Under the pieces are notes generated by a model. The model had not been told where the DNA came from and searched no databases. It saw only the letters and a program-made list of their open reading frames with translations. The translations under genes were made by a program, and so were the position numbers. Below are positions 17,048-24,616 of a stretch of 64,000 bases of DNA, piece after piece (position 1 is the stretch's first letter; each line of letters begins with the position of its first letter). The stretch is taken from NCBI GenBank assembly GCA_020635255.1, contig JACKAC010000002.1, positions 868,001-932,000 on the forward strand. The letters run 5' to 3'. Origin of the DNA: Ignavibacteriales bacterium. Its GTDB lineage: Bacteria > Bacteroidota > Ignavibacteria > Tepidaquicellales > Tepidaquicellaceae.

Positions 17048-19150
17048 ATGGCAGACAGGAATACTCCATTAGATAAAATAAGAAACATCGGTATCATGGC
17101 TCACATCGATGCCGGTAAGACGACTACGACTGAAAGGATACTTTACTATACAGGTAGGCTTCATAGAATGGGTGAAGTACACGAAGGCGGTGCTACTATG
17201 GACTGGATGGAACAGGAAAAGGAAAGAGGTATTACCATTACTTCAGCGGCAACAACATGTGAGTGGGAAGGTCATAGGATAAACATTATTGATACACCCG
17301 GACACGTAGATTTCACTGCTGAGGTTGAGAGGTCACTTAGAGTTCTCGACGGCGCGGTAGCATTATTCTGTTCAGTAGGCGGTGTAGAACCCCAGTCGGA
17401 AACAGTTTGGAGACAGGCAGATAAGTATAATGTGCCTAGACTTGCATTTGTAAATAAGATGGACAGGACAGGCGCTGATTTTTATCATGTTGTGCAGATG
17501 ATGAAGGACAGGCTCAAAGCCAATGCAGTGCCGATCCAGATTCCGGTTGGTCAAGGCGACATGTTCGCAGGTATTATCGACCTGATCAGGATGAAGGCAA
17601 GGATGTATAATGATGAGACACTGGGTGCTACTTATGAAGACGTCGATATTCCGGATTCATTAATAGACAAAGCTAACGAATACAGGCAAAATCTGCTCGA
17701 GGCAGTATCCGATATAGATGATACGCTCCTCGAAAAATTCCTCGAAGGGCAGGAGATAACCGAAGACGAAATTAAAAATGTATTGAGGGAAGCAACAATA
17801 CAGGTGAAGATTATTCCTGTAATGTGTGGATCCGCATTTAAGAATAAGGGTGTACAGAGCATGCTTGATAAGGTAGTAGAACTTCTTCCTTCACCGAACG
17901 ATATCGGCGAGATAGAGGGACACCATGCTCACACGGATGACCATATTGTCAGAAAGATAAATGAAAATGAAAAGTTCACGGCGCTTGCATTTAAGATAAT
18001 GACCGACCCGTTTGTAGGAAGGCTTACATTCTTTAGGGTTTATTCAGGTAAGGCGGCAGCCGGAAGCTATGTTTATAATTCCGTTTCCGAAAAGAAGGAA
18101 AGGTTCGGAAGGCTTCTCCAGATGCACGCTAATCACAGGGAAGAGATCAAGGAAGTTTACTGCGGTGATATCGCATCCGCGGTAGGATTGAAACATACGA
18201 GAACTGGTGATACTCTATGTGATGAGTCAGATCCGATCATTCTCGAAAAGATATCCTTCCCGGAACCGGTTATCCAGATCGCGATCGAACCTAAGACGAA
18301 AGCAGATTCTGATAAGCTTGGTGAGTCTCTTGCGAAACTTTCCGATGAGGATCCGACGTTTAGAGTAAGCACGGATGAAGAGACAGGACAGACACTAATA
18401 GCAGGTATGGGTGAACTTCACCTCGAGATCATTGTAGACAGGTTAAAGAGGGAATTTAAAGTAGAGGCAAATGTTGGGCGTCCGCAGGTAGCTTATAAAG
18501 AGACTATCAGGGGCAAAGTTCAGCAAGAAGGCAAATTCGTCAGACAGTCCGGAGGTAGAGGGCAGTTTGGACACGTGTGGATCGAGCTCGAGCCGAATGA
18601 AAAAGGAAAAGGATATATATTCGAAGACGCTATTGTCGGCGGATCTATTCCGAGAGAATATATACAGCCTGTTTCACAGGGTATTCAGGAAGCAATGAAG
18701 AACGGTGTGCTTGCAGGTTATCCTGTAGAGGACATTAAGGTGAAATTATACGACGGTTCATACCACGATGTTGACTCATCGGAAATGGCGTTTAAGATCG
18801 CCGGTTCGATGGCTTTCAAAGCAGGAGCTTTAAAAGCAAACCCGGTACTTCTTGAGCCTATCATGGAAGTCGAAGTGGTAACGCCGGAAGAATACATGGG
18901 TGATGTTATGGGTGATTTGAGTTCGAGAAGAGGACGAGTCGAAGGTATGTCACAAAGAAGCGATGCGCAGGTCATCAAGGCGCTGGTACCGCTTTCAGAG
19001 ATGTTTGGTTACGCGACGGAATTAAGGTCTATGTCACAGGGAAGAGCAATGTACAGCATGCAGTTCTCCCATTATGATGAGACACCGAAGAGTGTATCCG
19101 AGCAGATCATTGAGAAGTACAAAGGAAAGAAAGAAGCAGTTACGGCTTAA
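17048..19150 (+). CDS. fusA: Elongation factor G
   Basis: A 700-aa translocation GTPase of normal length. G1 is seen in NIGIMAHIDAGKTTTTERILYYTG, G3 in DTPGHVDFTAEVERSLR and G4 in FVNKMDRTGADF; domain IV/V motifs include SGGRGQFGHVWIELEP and EVVTPEEYMGDVMGDLSSRRG. Third gene of the str operon. Instead of running straight into tuf, it is followed by a 166-bp structured spacer and a tRNA gene. Confidence 0.98.
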   Translation: MADRNTPLDKIRNIGIMAHIDAGKTTTTERILYYTGRLHRMGEVHEGGATMDWMEQEKERGITITSAATTCEWEGHRINIIDTPGHVDFTAEVERSLRVLDGAVALFCSVGGVEPQSETVWRQADKYNVPRLAFVNKMDRTGADFYHVVQMMKDRLKANAVPIQIPVGQGDMFAGIIDLIRMKARMYNDETLGATYEDVDIPDSLIDKANEYRQNLLEAVSDIDDTLLEKFLEGQEITEDEIKNVLREATIQVKIIPVMCGSAFKNKGVQSMLDKVVELLPSPNDIGEIEGHHAHTDDHIVRKINENEKFTALAFKIMTDPFVGRLTFFRVYSGKAAAGSYVYNSVSEKKERFGRLLQMHANHREEIKEVYCGDIASAVGLKHTRTGDTLCDESDPIILEKISFPEPVIQIAIEPKTKADSDKLGESLAKLSDEDPTFRVSTDEETGQTLIAGMGELHLEIIVDRLKREFKVEANVGRPQVAYKETIRGKVQQEGKFVRQSGGRGQFGHVWIELEPNEKGKGYIFEDAIVGGSIPREYIQPVSQGIQEAMKNGVLAGYPVEDIKVKLYDGSYHDVDSSEMAFKIAGSMAFKAGALKANPVLLEPIMEVEVVTPEEYMGDVMGDLSSRRGRVEGMSQRSDAQVIKALVPLSEMFGYATELRSMSQGRAMYSMQFSHYDETPKSVSEQIIEKYKGKKEAVTA

Positions 19151-19316
19151 TATAGACAGTTCTTTAAAAGTTAAGGGTCAGTTCCAAAAGTTTAGCCAAA
19201 GGTAACACGGAGGCAAGGAAATCTCGTCAATCAGACACGAGAAACGCTCTATAAAAATTCTTTTTGTGGCTTTGCGCCACATGGCACAAAGAGCCGCGAA
19301 AAGGATTTTCCATCCT
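19151..19316 (+). repeat. Structured spacer, possible degenerate intergenic repeat, between fusA and tRNA-Ile
   Basis: No gene is seen. The spacer holds two hairpins, TCTCGT/ACGAGA (19222-19242) and GTGGC/GCCAC (19266-19280), plus an alternative pairing TTTGTG/CACAAA. Read on the other strand, its phrasing (CTTTGTGCCATGTGGC, then CCTCCGTGTTACCTTTGG) resembles the 'CCGTG..CTTTG' intergenic repeats scattered in many bacterial genomes. That is recognition by eye only. Confidence 0.35.
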
Positions 19317-19390
19317 GGGTCAGTAGCTCAGGCGGTTAGAGCGCGTGCCTTATAAGCACGAGGTGGGAGGTTCGAGTCCTCCCTGACCCA
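19317..19390 (+). tRNA. tRNA-Ile with UAU anticodon
   Basis: A complete 74-nt cloverleaf. Acceptor GGGTCAG/CTGACCC pairs perfectly with discriminator A; the D arm is GCTC/GAGC; the anticodon stem CGTGC/GCACG is perfect with loop CTTATAA; the T arm is GGAGG-TTCGAGT-CCTCC. The anticodon at 19351-19353 is TAT, reading AUA. Apart from position 34 the loop is identical to that of ordinary tRNA-Ile(GAU). The 3' CCA is not encoded. It sits between fusA and tuf on the same strand and is probably processed from their transcript. Confidence 0.93.
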
Positions 19391-19487
19391 CAAGTTTTTA
19401 GTGGGTCGGGAAGTAATGACCAAATAATAAAAACAAAGATTTAAAAAAATAAAAAAGTAATCCAAAAACATTAAGGAGATCTAATTA

Positions 19488-20699
19488 ATGGCAAAAGAAA
19501 AATATGATGTTTCGAAGCCGCACGTAAATATTGGTACGATAGGACACGTTGACCATGGAAAGACGACTTTGACAGCCGCTATCAATATGGCACTGGCAAA
19601 AAAGGGGCTTAACAAAAAGGTAATGAAATTTGATGATATCGATAAAGCTCCTGAAGAAAAGGCGAGAGGTATTACCATTGCAACTGCACACGTTGAATAT
19701 GAAACAGATAAGAGACACTATGCGCACGTTGACTGTCCGGGTCACGCTGACTATGTGAAGAACATGATCACAGGTGCTGCGCAGATGGACGGTGCTATTC
19801 TCGTAGTAGCTGCAACTGACGGTCCTATGCCGCAAACAAGAGAGCACATCCTTCTTGCTAGGCAGGTAGGTGTTCCGAAAATCGTTGTATTCCTGAACAA
19901 AGTGGATGCAGCAGACCCTGAACTTCTTGAGCTTGTTGAAATGGAAGTTAGAGAGCTCTTAACAAGCTACGGATTCCCTGGAGATGAAATTCCGGTGATC
20001 AAAGGAAGTGCATTAAAGGCTATGGAAGCTGCAGTAGATGAAAGTGCTCCAGCCGATGACGAAAGGTTCAAGCCGATCTATGAGCTTATGGATGCAGTTG
20101 ATGATTATATTCCTGAGCCAACAAGAGAAGTTGACAAAAACTTCCTTATGTCAGTTGAAGACGTATTCTCTATCACAGGTAGAGGTACAGTGGCAACAGG
20201 TAGAATTGAAAGAGGAAAAGTCAAAGTCGGTGAGGAAGTTGAGCTTATCGGTTTAGGACAAAACAAAAAGACTGTAGTTACAGGTGCGGAAATGTTCAAC
20301 AAAGAACTCGATGAAGCAGTAGCAGGTTATAACTGCGGACTTCTTCTCAGAGGTGTTGATAAGAATGAAATCGAGAGAGGTATGGTTCTTGCAAAACCGG
20401 GTTCCATTACTCCTCATAAGAAATTCCAGGCACAGGTTTATATCCTGTCAAAGGAAGAAGGTGGAAGACATACGCCGTTTACAAATAACTACAGACCACA
20501 GTTTTATTTCAGAACTACTGACGTGACAGGTGTTATTACTCTGCCTGAAAACGTACAGATGGTTATGCCAGGCGATAACGTTGAGCAGATCAATGTTGAG
20601 CTTATTGCACCTATAGCGATGGAAGACGGATTAAAGTTCGCTATCAGGGAAGGCGGAAGAACTGTTGGAGCAGGTATCGTTACAAAAATCATTGAATAA
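19488..20699 (+). CDS. tuf: Elongation factor Tu
   Basis: A 403-aa GTPase that delivers aminoacyl-tRNA. G1 is NIGTIGHVDHGKTTLTAAI, G3 is DCPGHADYVKNMITGAAQMDGAILV, and G4 is FLNKVDAADPEL. The slightly long G-domain insert around DESAPADDERFK accounts for the length above 394 aa. A clear AAGGAG ribosome-binding site precedes the ATG. It lies downstream of fusA with a tRNA gene between. Confidence 0.98.
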   Translation: MAKEKYDVSKPHVNIGTIGHVDHGKTTLTAAINMALAKKGLNKKVMKFDDIDKAPEEKARGITIATAHVEYETDKRHYAHVDCPGHADYVKNMITGAAQMDGAILVVAATDGPMPQTREHILLARQVGVPKIVVFLNKVDAADPELLELVEMEVRELLTSYGFPGDEIPVIKGSALKAMEAAVDESAPADDERFKPIYELMDAVDDYIPEPTREVDKNFLMSVEDVFSITGRGTVATGRIERGKVKVGEEVELIGLGQNKKTVVTGAEMFNKELDEAVAGYNCGLLLRGVDKNEIERGMVLAKPGSITPHKKFQAQVYILSKEEGGRHTPFTNNYRPQFYFRTTDVTGVITLPENVQMVMPGDNVEQINVELIAPIAMEDGLKFAIREGGRTVGAGIVTKIIE

Positions 20700-20721
20700 T
20701 AACACTTAATTAAGGCGTACT

Positions 20722-21030
20722 TTGGCTTCACAAAAAATCAGAATAAAACTCAAGTCCTACGATCATACATTACTTGATAAATGGACCGAGAGGATTATAA
20801 AGACTATCAAATCGACCGGCGCAGTGGTAAGCGGTCCGATACCTCTTCCTACAAGGAAGAACGTATATACCGTGCTCAGATCACCGCACGTTGATAAGAA
20901 GTCGAGGGAGCAATTCGAAACAAGGTCTCACAAGAGGCTTATTGATATTCTGAATTCTTCCAATAAGACAATCGATGCTTTAACAAAGCTCGATCCTCCC
21001 GGCGGAGTAGATATAGAAATCAAGGTATAA
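20722..21030 (+). CDS. rpsJ: 30S ribosomal protein S10
   Basis: 102 aa, full length, with KIRIKLKSYDHTLLDKW, GPIPLPTRKNVYTVLRSPHVDKKSREQFE and the C-terminal GVDIEIKV. The start codon is TTG (MASQKIRIK). It directly follows tuf by 22 bp, joining the str and S10 clusters. A GC-rich hairpin separates it from rplC. Confidence 0.97.
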   Translation: MASQKIRIKLKSYDHTLLDKWTERIIKTIKSTGAVVSGPIPLPTRKNVYTVLRSPHVDKKSREQFETRSHKRLIDILNSSNKTIDALTKLDPPGGVDIEIKV

Positions 21031-21032
21031 CT

Positions 21033-21050
21033 CCCGGGCGTAAGCCCGGG
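21033..21050 (+). terminator. GC-rich hairpin between rpsJ and rplC, attenuator or repeat candidate
   Basis: A perfect 7-bp stem CCCGGGC/GCCCGGG with a GTAA (GNRA-type) loop begins two bases after the rpsJ stop. A short spacer and a T-rich stretch (CCTTTTTGTTTT) follow. It could attenuate transcription into rplC, act in mRNA processing, or be a dispersed palindromic repeat. Confidence 0.5.
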
Positions 21051-21104
21051 TTGTACCTTTTTGTTTTATACTTGAGTTCACAAAATATAAAGAGCGACCA
21101 AATA

Positions 21105-21725
21105 ATGATTGGAATTCTTGGAAAAAAATTAGGAATGACGACATACTTCACTCCTGAGGGTGATGTTATATCCTGTACTGTAGTTGAGGCAGGACCATGT
21201 GTCGTAACACAAATAAAGACCGCCGAAAAGGACGGCTATACTGCCGTACAGGTTGGTTACGGTAAAAAGAAGGAAAAGAGGGTAAAGAATCCTCAAAAGA
21301 GCGTATATAAAAAGCTGAAGATCGACGCACCGAGCATAGTAAAGGAAATAAGAGACTACCCGGTTGGAGATCTGAAAGAAGGTGATGAAATAAAGGTTAG
21401 TATGTTTAAGGAAGGTGATAATGTAAAAGTAACCGGAACCTCCAAGGCAAAGGGCTTCCAGGGTGTTGTAAAGAGGCACGGTTTTGGCGGTGGAGTAAAG
21501 ACACACGGACAGAGCGACAGATTAAGAGCTCCGGGTTCTATTGGTCAGAGTTCATATCCTTCAAGGGTTTTCAAAGGAATGAAGATGGCAGGAAGAATGG
21601 GCGGAGTTCAGAAGACCGTAAGAAACCTAAAGGTTGTAAAGGTGATCGAGGATTCTAATTTGATCCTATTGAGCGGTCCGGTACCCGGCGTGAAGTCCAG
21701 CGTTGTTGAAATCTACAAAAATTAA
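21105..21725 (+). CDS. rplC: 50S ribosomal protein L3
   Basis: 206 aa from the ATG at 21105 (MIGILGKKLGMTTYF), where family homology starts; the frame is open 18 codons further upstream, but that region is the intergenic hairpin tail. Seen: SKAKGFQGVVKRHGF and GGVKTHGQSDRLRAPGSIGQ, the loop that reaches the peptidyl-transferase centre, and FKGMKMAGRMGG. S10-cluster gene between rpsJ and rplD. Confidence 0.97.
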   Translation: MIGILGKKLGMTTYFTPEGDVISCTVVEAGPCVVTQIKTAEKDGYTAVQVGYGKKKEKRVKNPQKSVYKKLKIDAPSIVKEIRDYPVGDLKEGDEIKVSMFKEGDNVKVTGTSKAKGFQGVVKRHGFGGGVKTHGQSDRLRAPGSIGQSSYPSRVFKGMKMAGRMGGVQKTVRNLKVVKVIEDSNLILLSGPVPGVKSSVVEIYKN

Positions 21726-21745
21726 ATCTGAGAGGCATATAGCTT

Positions 21746-22372
21746 ATGAAATTAAACGTATATAAGATAGACGGCAAGAAGTCTGATGAGACAGTTGATC
21801 TGCCGGATGAGGTATTTGGAGTAGAGCCGAACGAGCATCTGCTTTACCAGGCAGTAAGAGTGTATCTTTCCAACCAGAGACAGGGTACACATAAAACCAA
21901 GGAAAGATCAGAAGTAAGAGGAGGCGGTAAGAAACCTTTCAGACAAAAAGGAACAGGTAGGGCCAGACAGGGAACAAGCAGGTCACCTCTAATGAAGGGT
22001 GGTGGTACTATATTCGGACCAAGACCTCACAAATACAGATTATCTCTTCCAAAGAAGGCGGCAAGGCTTGCAAGGAAGAGCGCTCTCAGCCTTAAGGCAA
22101 AAGAGAACGAGATAATGATAGTAGAGGACTTTACGTTTGAAGCTCCAAAGACAAAGGACCTTTTCGGTATCCTTTCACTTCTCAAGATCAGTGATAAAAA
22201 GATTCTGCTTATATTACCTGAGAAGAACGAGAATTTATATAAATCAGGAAGGAACATTCCTAAACTGGACGTACAGATATCGGACAAAGTAGCAACATAC
22301 CAGCTTCTCAATAACGGTATGATACTGCTTCAAAAGTCTGCAATTGAAAATTTGTGTAAAAGTTTATCATAA
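21746..22372 (+). CDS. rplD: 50S ribosomal protein L4
   Basis: 208 aa. The conserved loop EVRGGGKKPFRQKGTGRARQGTSR with GGGTIFGPRPHKY is present; it extends into the exit tunnel. In enterobacteria L4 also represses its own operon, which is not established here. It follows rplC by 20 bp and precedes rplW by 6 bp. Confidence 0.97.
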   Translation: MKLNVYKIDGKKSDETVDLPDEVFGVEPNEHLLYQAVRVYLSNQRQGTHKTKERSEVRGGGKKPFRQKGTGRARQGTSRSPLMKGGGTIFGPRPHKYRLSLPKKAARLARKSALSLKAKENEIMIVEDFTFEAPKTKDLFGILSLLKISDKKILLILPEKNENLYKSGRNIPKLDVQISDKVATYQLLNNGMILLQKSAIENLCKSLS

Positions 22373-22378
22373 GCAAAA

Positions 22379-22675
22379 ATGAAAACAGTTTTAATAAGAC
22401 CGCTTGTAACGGAAAAAAATACAATGCTTCAGGAGATGAATAACCAATACTCTTTTGAAGTAGCAAAAGATGCCAATAAGATCGAGATTGCAAAGGCGGT
22501 CGAGAAAAAGTTTAACGTACGCGTAGAAGACGTTAAGACTATGGTGATGAAAGGGAAAAAGAAATCGCAGTTCACACGCGCAGGAAGGTTTGAAGGATTT
22601 AGGGCAGACAGGAAGAAAGCGGTAGTTAAACTTCACGAGGACGACAGTATAGATTTCTTTACAGCTGAGGTATAA
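22379..22675 (+). CDS. rplW: 50S ribosomal protein L23
   Basis: 98 aa: LIRPLVTEKNTMLQEMNNQY at the start, FEVAKDANKIEIAKAVEKKF, then VRVEDVKTMVMKGKKK. L23 lies at the exit tunnel and docks trigger factor and SRP. It is the last ribosomal gene of this cluster; rplB, which normally follows, is absent from the window. Confidence 0.97.
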   Translation: MKTVLIRPLVTEKNTMLQEMNNQYSFEVAKDANKIEIAKAVEKKFNVRVEDVKTMVMKGKKKSQFTRAGRFEGFRADRKKAVVKLHEDDSIDFFTAEV

Positions 22676-22703
22676 TAACCCGGGCATAACAAAGTAATTT
22701 CTA

Positions 22704-23036
22704 TTGAAAAATACTCTCAAGTTGGATTCGCGTCTGACATCTGACGGAAACCTTAAAACAAGTAAGTCCGTCTTAAGAGAATATTACAAAAAGGTACAAA
22801 AGGGGGTATCGCAAAGGGATAAGGAAGCAGGTATAGATATTAATCTGGTTCTTTATCCTAAATTTTTTTCAGAGAGCAGGAGAGAAACTGTTCTAAATAC
22901 TGAAGAGAGTAATATTGACAAAGCCGCCCGCATTCAGAACACTTCTCCCGAGGCGATACGGATACTCCATAAGTCACAGGGTTCTATAAAAGTAAAGGAT
23001 TTTTCGAAGAAGGTTTTATCAATCAGCAAAATGTGA
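22704..23036 (+). CDS. Hypothetical 110-aa protein upstream of a PIN-domain gene, possible antitoxin
   Basis: I do not recognise this protein. It is small, basic and Lys/Ser-rich, starts at a TTG (KNTLKLDSRLTSDGNLKTS), and has a C-terminal part (AARIQNTSPEAIRILHKSQG) that could form a short helical DNA-binding unit, though this is not certain. Its stop overlaps the start of the PIN gene (TGATG at 23034-23038). That coupled two-gene arrangement is typical of toxin-antitoxin operons with a PIN toxin, so an antitoxin role is possible but only inferred from position. It sits where rplB is expected. Confidence 0.55.
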   Translation: MKNTLKLDSRLTSDGNLKTSKSVLREYYKKVQKGVSQRDKEAGIDINLVLYPKFFSESRRETVLNTEESNIDKAARIQNTSPEAIRILHKSQGSIKVKDFSKKVLSISKM

Positions 23037-23493
23037 TGAAAGACCGTTACGAACTATTTATAGATACGGATGTTTTTACAGACCATTTGACATTTAAACC
23101 AAAAGGTACCTCAGCGGAATCTATATTAGTAAAAACGATCGGTCTTTTCAGTTCATACACATCGGTTTTTAATGTTTCGGAAGTTCTAGCCGCTTGTCCT
23201 GACAAAAGAACTTCTAATAGAGCAGTAAAAGCATTTTATGGGATATCGGTTCTGGGAATCCCATACAGATACTCGATAAAAATAGCCGATGTTCTTAGAG
23301 AGATTAAAAAAAAAGCCCTAACCTAAGCTATAGGGATGCCGTAATAGTAGCAGTATGCTCGGAAACTAAGCTGCCGATTTTTTCGTTAAATAGTAGTAGA
23401 TACGGTGATATTTTGAAGAAATTTCGGGTAAAGATGGTAAGTAAAGAAGCAGTTTTAAAGTACAATTCTCCGGAAAAAATTTTAAAAGCTTAA
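23036..23493 (+). pseudogene. PIN-domain protein, reading frame split by a frameshift in a run of nine A
   Basis: The first part (23036-23326) encodes KDRYELFIDTDVFTDHL, with the first PIN aspartate, and SVFNVSEVLAACP, with the conserved acidic residue. It then stops at TAA just after AAAAAAAAA (23306-23314). Shifting one base back at the A run opens SYRDAVIVAVCSETKLPIFSLNSSRYGDIL, which carries the third PIN aspartate and the usual PIN C-terminal strand, up to a stop at 23493. Joined, the protein is about 153 aa, normal for PIN ribonucleases. It may be a broken gene, a sequencing error, or expressed by slippage. It ends 6 bp before the sigma factor gene. Confidence 0.75.
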
Positions 23494-23499
23494 TAACAT

Positions 23500-24357
23500 A
23501 TGAAACTAGGTAAACAGTATACAAGCAGAGAAAACCAATCAACGGATATTTATCTAAAGGAGATCAGTAAGACGACTCCTTTAACTGTTGAAGAAGAGAT
23601 AGAATGCGCAAAGGCGATCAAGAAAGGGGATAAAAAAGCTCTGGATAAACTGGTACGAGCAAACCTCAGGTTTGTCGTAAGTGTTGCAAAGCAATATCAA
23701 AACCAGGGATTATCTCTCAATGACCTTATCAATGAAGGCAATTTAGGCCTTATTAAAGCGGCAAAGAAGTTCGATGAAACCAGGGGATTCAAATTCATTT
23801 CTTACGCGGTATGGTGGATCAGGCAGTCAATACTTCAGGCTCTCGCAGAGCAGTCGAGGGTTGTAAGACTTCCTCTTAATATCGTACAGCAAAAGAGTAA
23901 GATATCAAAGACTATCAGTGAGCTCGAGCAAAACAACGAAAGAACACCTAACGTTCTTGAAATAGCGGAAGAATTGGATATGAGTGTTTATGAAGTTCAG
24001 GAAACATTGAAAAATTCCGGCGGTCACGTATCAATGGATGCTCCGAGCATTCACGGTGAAGATACAAAGCTTATTGATATAATGCCTAACCAGAATGAGA
24101 AACTTCCCGATACGGACCTCATGAATGATTCGTTGAGGATCGAGATCGAGAGAGCGCTCGATACGCTTTCACAAAGAGAAAAGGAAGTTGTAAAATTGTA
24201 TTACGGATTGGAAAAGGAAAATCCGCTAACATTGGAAGAAATTGGTGACAAGTATAAACTGACAAGAGAGCGTGTGAGACAGATCAAAGAAAAAGCGATA
24301 AGAAGATTAAGACAGGCATCTAGAAGCAAAGCATTGAAAGCCTATTTAGGGCAATAG
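23500..24357 (+). CDS. rpoD: RNA polymerase primary sigma factor, sigma-70 family (RpoD/SigA)
   Basis: 285 aa, the short form usual for primary sigma factors of Bacteroidota and Chlorobi. Region 1.2 is DIYLKEISKTTPLTVEEEIE; region 2 contains VRANLRFVVSVAKQYQNQGL and FKFISYAVWWIRQSILQAL; region 3 RVVRLPLNI; region 4 LTLEEIGDKYKLTRERVRQIKEKAIRRLR with the -35-binding helix. Its -10 and -35 recognition parts are intact. A strong terminator follows. It lies directly after the PIN gene pair in what is normally ribosomal-operon space. Confidence 0.95.
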   Translation: MKLGKQYTSRENQSTDIYLKEISKTTPLTVEEEIECAKAIKKGDKKALDKLVRANLRFVVSVAKQYQNQGLSLNDLINEGNLGLIKAAKKFDETRGFKFISYAVWWIRQSILQALAEQSRVVRLPLNIVQQKSKISKTISELEQNNERTPNVLEIAEELDMSVYEVQETLKNSGGHVSMDAPSIHGEDTKLIDIMPNQNEKLPDTDLMNDSLRIEIERALDTLSQREKEVVKLYYGLEKENPLTLEEIGDKYKLTRERVRQIKEKAIRRLRQASRSKALKAYLGQ

Positions 24358-24380
24358 TAACAGGCATTACTTATCTGGTA

Positions 24381-24414
24381 AATGCAGTCTGTGAAAACGG
24401 ACTGCATTTTTTAT
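24381..24414 (+). terminator. Rho-independent terminator after rpoD
   Basis: Stem AATGCAGTCTG / CGGACTGCATT (one G-U pair) with a TGAAAA loop, followed by TTTTT. It separates rpoD from the tRNA-Arg gene. Confidence 0.88.
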
Positions 24415-24440
24415 AAATACTGGTTAATTTCATATTTTTT

Positions 24441-24512
24441 GCCCCCGTAGGCTAATGGATAAACCGGCAGACTACGGATCTGCATTTAGAGGTTCGAATC
24501 CTCTCGGGGGTA
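24441..24512 (+). tRNA. tRNA-Arg with ACG anticodon
   Basis: A 72-nt cloverleaf: acceptor GCCCCCG/CGGGGGT (G-U at the first pair), anticodon stem GCAGA/TCTGC with loop CTACGGA (anticodon ACG), T arm AGAGG-TTCGAAT-CCTCT, discriminator A. The D stem GGCT/AACC has one C-A mismatch, which is slightly unusual. ACG is normally edited to ICG by TadA to read CGU/CGC/CGA. The CCA is not encoded. It borders the AT-rich STAND gene. Confidence 0.9.
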
Positions 24513-24518
24513 CAAAAA

Positions 24519-24546
24519 AGCACTCATTTCTTGAGTGCTTTTTTTT
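24519..24546 (+). terminator. Terminator after tRNA-Arg
   Basis: Perfect 8-bp stem AGCACTCA / TGAGTGCT with loop TTTCT, preceded by an A run and followed by a T run. The same core stem (GCACTC/GAGTGC) recurs in the terminator at 29833-29860. Confidence 0.88.
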
Positions 24547-24616
24547 ATAATTATTTTAAAATAAAAAAATATTAAATTAAAGTAATAACACAGTAAAATT
24601 AATTATTAAAGGGTAT

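Noticed and set aside
19485..19847. Open frame on the minus strand opposite tuf
   Set aside because: It lies wholly opposite the conserved tuf start region, and its Cys/Ser-rich product resembles no protein family.
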